Source: Effrenium voratum (lineage: Eukaryota > Sar > Dinophyceae > Suessiales > Symbiodiniaceae). Taken from it: DNA of 64,000 bases. The stretch is from assembly GCA_963377175.1 (NCBI GenBank), contig CAUJNA010003079.1, forward strand, positions 312,501 through 376,500, given 5' to 3'. The position numbers were made by a program, and so were the translations under genes. The notes beneath the pieces are model-generated. The model was not told the origin of the DNA, ran no database searches, and saw nothing but the letters and a program-made list of their open reading frames with translations. This document shows, piece by piece, positions 61,201 to 64,000 of the stretch (position 1 is its first letter; every line of letters starts with the position of its first letter).

Positions 61201-63115
61201 TCCAACTAGTGGCTTCTTTTTTAAAGGGGATCCCTTCCAGTTCATTCCCAACCCCCCTGTTGATTGATTCCCTACTGAGAACCATCAGGAAAATCCATTT
61301 CTCACCAGATGGTGGGTGGCGCACCCCTGAATTCAGAGGGTTTCATCCATCCCAGAAAGAGGAATTTGTTCCAGCCATCTTCTCATCTTGCTTGCGTCTT
61401 CAGCAGTTCTTTGAAACTTTGCGCAACCCTCCCCCATGGTCAACTTGGGGGCAAGCGGGAGGTCGTGCCGGTTTAATGAGCGCACGATCTTGCTGCAGTG
61501 CGCCGACAGGGGCTCACTGGATGTCCCCTTCAAAAGCTGATCATTCAGTCGGAAAGTATGCAATCAGGAAAGTAGTTCCAGGGAACCACTTGTACACTTA
61601 ACACTCGTGGTTGACCTCCCAGACCAATAGGTACATAGGCAATCTTGGCGGTTTCCTCCGCCCCACATGTACGAGTGGTGCCCTTTGAAACTGCAAGTTG
61701 TGCAGATTCCCCGGGAAATGGAGGAAACCCTGCATGACAACATAGTAGAAAATACAGACAACAATTTCGCAAAACATGCGTGCGAACGGCCAACAGAACT
61801 GAAACCTCACAAATTCACCTGGACATTTTCAGGGGACTTCACCTGAAGCGCAGAAGTGAAAAGCAACAGAACACATCCTGAATCACTAAAACAGCTCAAT
61901 GACCGTAACTCAAGACTGCAAGACCAAGTAGGCTCGCTGACGGAGTTCATAGGTGAGCTCGTTTTGCCCTGCCGTAAAATGGATGTATCTTGAATTATGG
62001 CCAGGGAGTTTGCTTTGTTTTCCCTTTGCCACCCTACAAAGGGCGACTGTCCAAAACACAACCCCCCCCCCCCGCCCGCAAACCGAACTCAGCGAATTTT
62101 GTTGGGCCCGCCAAGCTTGCGGTTTCTCTCCTCGGCCAAGTCCTCCAGTTGCGCTTGCAGGTCCGCGCAGTGCGCCAATCTCATCTGACCAAAGGCAAGT
62201 GTCTCACTTGCTGAGCGGATGGCCCAAAAAAGTCCACTTGCGAGCTGGAGCTGAGGACTCTCACTTCTTGAGTAGATTGGTCAGAAAAATACTTTGTTTT
62301 TGTTTTCCACGAAATGGTCTTCCCAAAAAGTTTAAAGTTCATGAACTCAGGAAGTGAGAACCAAGGCGAGAGCGTCTGACAAGTGGCGGTTCCGGAAGCC
62401 GTCCGGTTGTAGGTGGTTGGAGGTTAAAAGTGAAGAACTTGTCCCCCCCCCAAGTTGCAAATTCTCCGCATGACTCGCCGGCTTGGGGTGGGGGAGTTGG
62501 GACTGGATGAACTTATCGAGTTTTCACTCCGCAACGAAATCGCTTGACATGTGGCATCCTGCCTGAAGCGAAGCTAGCGCTGGCCGAGGTCAACACATCC
62601 GAGTGACAGCATTGAAGAGCTCCATACCATCGCTCAGAATACACATGCTTCTTGCGGACAAGCCCTTGGTTTGTGGACATCCCCCGTTCCCACCTTCCCA
62701 CCTACGAAATGCATGAAAGGCTGGAACTCCATCATGTCGACTGTTCCCTTCGCATTTCTTATCTTCCACTCCTGTCTTGCCCTCTTTGATTCCTTCTACT
62801 ATACCGACAAATCATACAACATTCGCAGCAAATTCATCTAGGCAAGTCCGAGCTTTCCGTCTATAGATCAACACTGATGTGCCTAGGCGCCGAAAAGGTT
62901 TGAAGCCAAAACTCTGGCTGGATCTATGATCCCTTTCAGCTGCCCCATCTCTCAAAGGCTCCTTCAGCCTCAGCCTCCCTCCCCCATCTCTGGTCAAAAA
63001 AATTGGCCCTCCCAGCCTCCCTCCCCAGCCCCGCGCCTGTTGCAAGCTGATGAGGCGATACACGTTGCCGCCGGGCGCCAGATGTGACCAAACGTTGCCC
63101 AGGTCGAAGTGAGCC
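49066..63115 (-). CDS. Gene A: multi-pass membrane protein of unknown family, 13 candidate exons
   Basis: Thirteen exons (63115-63037, 62184-62131, 61113-61033, 59327-59259, 58955-58911, 58260-58165, 56285-56211, 54899-54846, 53873-53790, 51461-51381, 51311-51240, 49661-49605, 49281-49066) each have an AG acceptor and a GT, GC or GA donor, and nearly all start and end in phase 0, which suggests one gene. The order is: a coiled-coil-like start (QLEDLAEEYAQLLGK, ALLLALQQTQ), an acidic stretch, then hydrophobic helices VVAIMVAVVQTLGPMMVV, IVMGVIFSFFVVVQLL, ISLLFMLLDILRIYIMV, ELVFNMAVLYW and VILSSLSILFMF, and a basic tail with SRRKRRM before the stop. The DW-helix layout faintly recalls polycystin/TRP S3, but this is not enough to name a family. 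The first three exons could belong to another gene. Confidence 0.5.
49403..49485. mobile_element. T5 element, truncated right end
   Basis: CTCACTTCCAGGCCG and CTCTTCCCAAAAAACATAAA, in a gene A intron. Confidence 0.65.
49605..49661 (-). CDS. Gene A candidate exon 12
   Basis: Nineteen codons, VLWNILALPVSFWRMQHAS, hydrophobic and aromatic. The acceptor is CTGAG|GTC, the donor GA, phase 0. Confidence 0.45.
50646..51128 (-). CDS. Uncertain 160-codon open frame inside a gene A intron
   Basis: Long for this AT/GC context and on the coding strand. Segments such as RRVQLAFRADELSHPGDLHF look protein-like, but no splice sites fit the phase of neighbouring gene A exons. It could be a skipped exon, an unrelated small gene or chance. 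Confidence 0.2.
   Translation of the reverse strand: MQFPSARLCCRIISFDFIPQMLALTSSLGCWVCFNHSLHGKAATSMRGVSGPMAVATSRCRRVQLAFRADELSHPGDLHFAWLGTVSVLSSLPKRRLQVSWTDLSRITGDVCPFWLNHASLPGNVTGPMARRVGPDSFPNTCVILSHIQPTRLCCILLGC
51041..51095. repeat. Two-copy 28-bp tandem repeat
   Basis: ATC(C/T)GAGGGATGAAGTCAAAGCTAA occurs twice in a row. Confidence 0.9.
51240..51311 (-). CDS. Gene A candidate exon 11 (TM)
   Basis: Twenty-four codons, QWEANLELVFNMAVLYWS then LWKLRC. The acceptor is ATTCAG and the donor GC. Read on, the frame stops at 51219, so this could instead be a last exon. Confidence 0.4.
51381..51461 (-). CDS. Gene A candidate exon 10 (TM)
   Basis: Twenty-seven codons, WGRISLLFMLLDILRIYIMV then TSFTPKS. 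The acceptor is AACTGCAG and the donor a canonical GTGAGC, phase 0. A second open frame overlaps it but lacks a matching donor phase. Confidence 0.55.
52447..52557. mobile_element. Repeat family T10
   Basis: TGTCCTCAGATTCCCCGCTA, AGCTAAGGAACCGGATGGCT, GGGAGTCACCGAG. Confidence 0.7.
53790..53873 (-). CDS. Gene A candidate exon 9 (TM)
   Basis: Twenty-eight codons, DWCTIVMGVIFSFFVVVQ then LLNYALQELE: a clear membrane helix after an acidic-aromatic DW pair. The acceptor is CTAG|GAT and the donor GTGCGC. Confidence 0.65.
53995..54100. repeat. CT-rich microsatellite tract
   Basis: TCTCTTTCTCTTTCTCTCTC and further runs. Upstream of gene A exon 9, and G-rich sequence (53880-53950) separates them. 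Confidence 0.95.
54846..54899 (-). CDS. Gene A candidate exon 8
   Basis: Eighteen codons, DSFGHFGAPECRQRFLRD, phase 0, GC donor. Chosen because it is in phase and joins the next exon as FLRD|DWCTIV. All three frames are open here, so the frame choice is inference. Confidence 0.35.
55947..55978. repeat. GC-rich hairpin resembling an intrinsic terminator
   Basis: AACCGCCTGCC, loop CGTTCT, GGCAGGCGGTT, followed on the plus strand by AAAAAG (TTTTT on the minus side before the stem). Eukaryotic context makes a bacterial terminator role unlikely. Confidence 0.9.
56211..56285 (-). CDS. Gene A candidate exon 7 (first TM)
   Basis: Twenty-five codons, VAVVQTLGPMMVVLSLW followed by EARRHVFF. The acceptor is CGCAG|GTG and the donor GC after TTC. 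With exon 6 it forms one membrane helix capped by basic residues. Confidence 0.55.
57250..57628. repeat. Local direct duplication interrupted by a T3 element
   Basis: Unit 1 (57252-57402) and unit 2 (57500-57628) share CCTAGCCAC.GT.TCCTGAAACC and CTCTCTCGCGCCCGCGCCTC through TTTTGTGCGGACCATGT. The T3 element at 57403-57491 lies at the junction; unit 1 alone has an expanded CA run. Confidence 0.9.
57403..57491. mobile_element. TIR element family T3 inserted between tandem copies
   Basis: CCTGGAGTCTGCATGACC to GGGTCATGGAGACTCCAGG. It lies exactly at the boundary between two copies of a local duplication. Confidence 0.85.
57808..57902. mobile_element. Repeat family T11
   Basis: ATGGGCTTCCCCTGGT / AACCCATCTAAACCAGAGGA and GATCAAAAGGACACCCATGG; a related copy is at 9345-9422. 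Confidence 0.65.
58165..58260 (-). CDS. Gene A candidate exon 6 (enters first TM)
   Basis: Thirty-two codons: LEVGDVSSIWPYAPRD, PRARQSWFTAHVVAIM. The acceptor is TTTCAG, the donor GC after ATG. Its hydrophobic end continues smoothly into exon 7. Confidence 0.5.
58340..58449. mobile_element. TIR element family T1
   Basis: Complete copy TAGGTCTTCCAGTAGAGAGG to ACTGGGGGACCTAG, about 80 bases upstream of gene A exon 6. Confidence 0.85.
58748..58851. mobile_element. TIR element family T1
   Basis: GGTGCTCCAGTAGAGGTTAG to CAGCTGGGGGACCTAG. It begins about 60 bases past the gene A exon 5 donor. Confidence 0.85.
58911..58955 (-). CDS. Gene A candidate exon 5
   Basis: Fifteen codons, KDAYFCSEIRCQDPD, two cysteines, GT donor, phase 0. 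It fits between exons 4 and 6, but it is short and has no independent support. Confidence 0.35.
59259..59327 (-). CDS. Gene A candidate exon 4 (acidic)
   Basis: Twenty-three codons, DEEASWDDEVLQTKGFPP then LEEFL. The acceptor is GGCAG|GAC, the donor GC after CTG, phase 0. GC content is far above the flanks. Confidence 0.5.
59738..59825. mobile_element. T6 element, right end lost
   Basis: TGGCCTCTGTATTTTATCAT, ATCAATGTCACCCCCTCAAG and CTGACTTTGAGAACC. Confidence 0.7.
59942..60065. mobile_element. TIR element family T8 with internal CGGG expansion
   Basis: CAACACCCGGTATTAAAATG to TACCCGGGTTTTG; the GGCGG present in other copies has grown into about 26 bases of GGGC units (59989-60014). Confidence 0.85.
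60267..60360. mobile_element. T7 element, right end diverged
   Basis: TCCATTTGCTTAAGTCCCTG, TGTCCAGTTCTCCTCAAAAC; the right repeat is no longer clear. Confidence 0.7.
61033..61113 (-). CDS. Gene A candidate exon 3 (coiled coil)
   Basis: Twenty-seven codons, EYAQLLGKDQPPLERRN followed by ALLLALQQTQ. It continues the heptad-like pattern of exon 2, phase 0, with GT donor. Confidence 0.5.
62131..62184 (-). CDS. Gene A candidate exon 2 (coiled coil)
   Basis: Eighteen codons, MRLAHCADLQAQLEDLAE, with a GA donor written GAG|GAG. The next exon also starts GAG, so the intron has a GAG direct repeat. Read through, the frame reaches a stop at 62089, so a terminal exon is the alternative. Confidence 0.5.
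62260..62358. mobile_element. TIR element family T5
   Basis: CTCACTTCTTGAGTAGATTG to GAACTCAGGAAGTGAG, upstream of gene A exon 2. Confidence 0.85.
63037..63115 (-). CDS. Gene A candidate exon 1
   Basis: One base plus 26 codons, AHFDLGNVWSHLAPGGNVYR then LISLQQ. The acceptor is TGAG|G and the donor GC after CAG, phase 0. No Met is present, so earlier exons lie beyond or were missed. Confidence 0.45.
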
Positions 63116-64000
63116 CTCAATGCCAGCTCGGCTCGGCAGGCTTGCTTTTTTGTTTTTAGGTTTTAAGTGGTTTTGTTTAACTGATTTTTGGTGCTTTTTT
63201 AAAGCGACCGCGGGTCAGGCCCCCCCAGTAGTGATAGATTTAAAGCCAGCAAGGGAAACTAATTACACCAGCATAGACCCCAAATAGCACCTCAAGCAAC
63301 ACCCCAAAACAGCATCCTAAAACAGCCTGCGCAAGAATCCCCAAACTGCATGCCCCCCAGTATCTTGCCGTCAATCTCGCAACAACACGCCTAGCCGTCA
63401 CCAGGCCCCCCAAAACAGCACCTGCGCCACCAAAACAGCACCTACGCGGCACCCCAGACTGCATGCCCCCTAGCACTCAGCTGTCAATCTCGCAAATCAC
63501 TTTCCCTCTTTATTAGAAGTTAGAACCCCTATAGCTTTCAGCTATCTGGGGAACACATGTTCTTAAGCAAATGGATGAACATGCTTGGAATCATTCCGAG
63601 GGGCGTGCGGAAATTGAGTTGCAGCGCTGCAGTGGAGTGATCGGAGTGGCTTGGATTGGACTGGGATTGCGAGTTGGGCTCCCTGCATCGGGTGCATGCA
63701 ATCTTGCGCCAACTGCCTACGTACACTCTAAATGGGTGCAACGAAACAAAGTGCCACAATGGCACTTTGTTTCGTTTCACCACTGTGAGGCAAACCCTGC
63801 TTGGTCATGAGTGCGCAGGGTTGCTGCCCCTCAGCAAGTAGAGGTCACCACAAAAGATATCTGTTTGACAGCTATGAAGGGTAGCCTTAAACGCCGTACT
63901 TACGCATATCCCTGCATTTCGGTAAGTCTGTTCAACCCTGCTGGACAAACTCCTGCACTGGCAGGCGCTTCCTCGAGGCGCAAAGGTGCACAAGAATCCA
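63116..64000. other. Right end of window
   Basis: A T7-like fragment, an irregular repeat of CACCAAAACAGCACCT-like units at 63290-63475, a second T7 right end near 63560 and the perfect hairpin at 63740. No exon recognised. Confidence 0.5.
63740..63776. repeat. Perfect 17-bp inverted repeat with 3-base loop
   Basis: AACGAAACAAAGTGCCA, loop CAA, then the exact inverse complement. Not part of T1-T12. Confidence 0.97.

Overview
The window looks like dinoflagellate nuclear DNA, most likely from the Symbiodiniaceae/Suessiales side. This is an inference from three things seen in the sequence. (1) Nearly all convincing coding sequence lies in very small exons (32-216 nt) on the minus strand, separated by long introns. 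(2) About two thirds of the reconstructable introns start with GC or GA instead of GT while still ending in AG, with G usually the first exon base. (3) Introns are packed with short terminal-inverted-repeat elements of at least ten families. No rRNA, no intact tRNA gene, no CRISPR array and no bacterial or viral gene was seen.

Layout, read in the direction of transcription (right to left). 63.1-49.07 kb: a chain of 13 candidate exons, joined almost entirely in phase 0, predicts a multi-pass membrane protein of unknown family (gene A), ending in a stop at 49066. 49.06-48.70 kb: a short intergenic gap holding a 37-bp tandem array whose unit has a palindromic GC-rich core. 48.69-26.31 kb: gene B. 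Fifteen mini-exons from 43568 to 26306 assemble in frame into nearly all of an amino acid/auxin permease-type transporter (AAAP, SLC36/38-like); two further exons at 48.7 and 48.1 kb may be its N-terminus. 24.3 and 23.6 kb: one 36-codon exon carried in both copies of a very recent 721-bp tandem duplication. 14.3-0.7 kb: ten exons (gene D) encoding short Leu/Ala-rich helical segments that resemble the octotricopeptide/RAP/FASTK class of organellar RNA-binding proteins. The genes run head to tail on one strand, as is usual for dinoflagellates.

The rest is intronic or intergenic sequence: TIR elements, a tRNA-like repeat family with box A and box B motifs, a 210-bp GGGGT satellite, a GC-rich 10-bp minisatellite, degenerate telomere-like repeats, CT/GAA/TA/CA tracts and two strong hairpins. 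The most interesting feature is the link between short TIR elements and splice sites: several element ends lie at or within about 15 nt of predicted splice sites, and several introns are flanked by 2-4 nt direct repeats. That is what transposon-made introns (introners) would leave. All exon limits were read by eye from frame, splice phase and protein-family fit; none is backed by transcript data.
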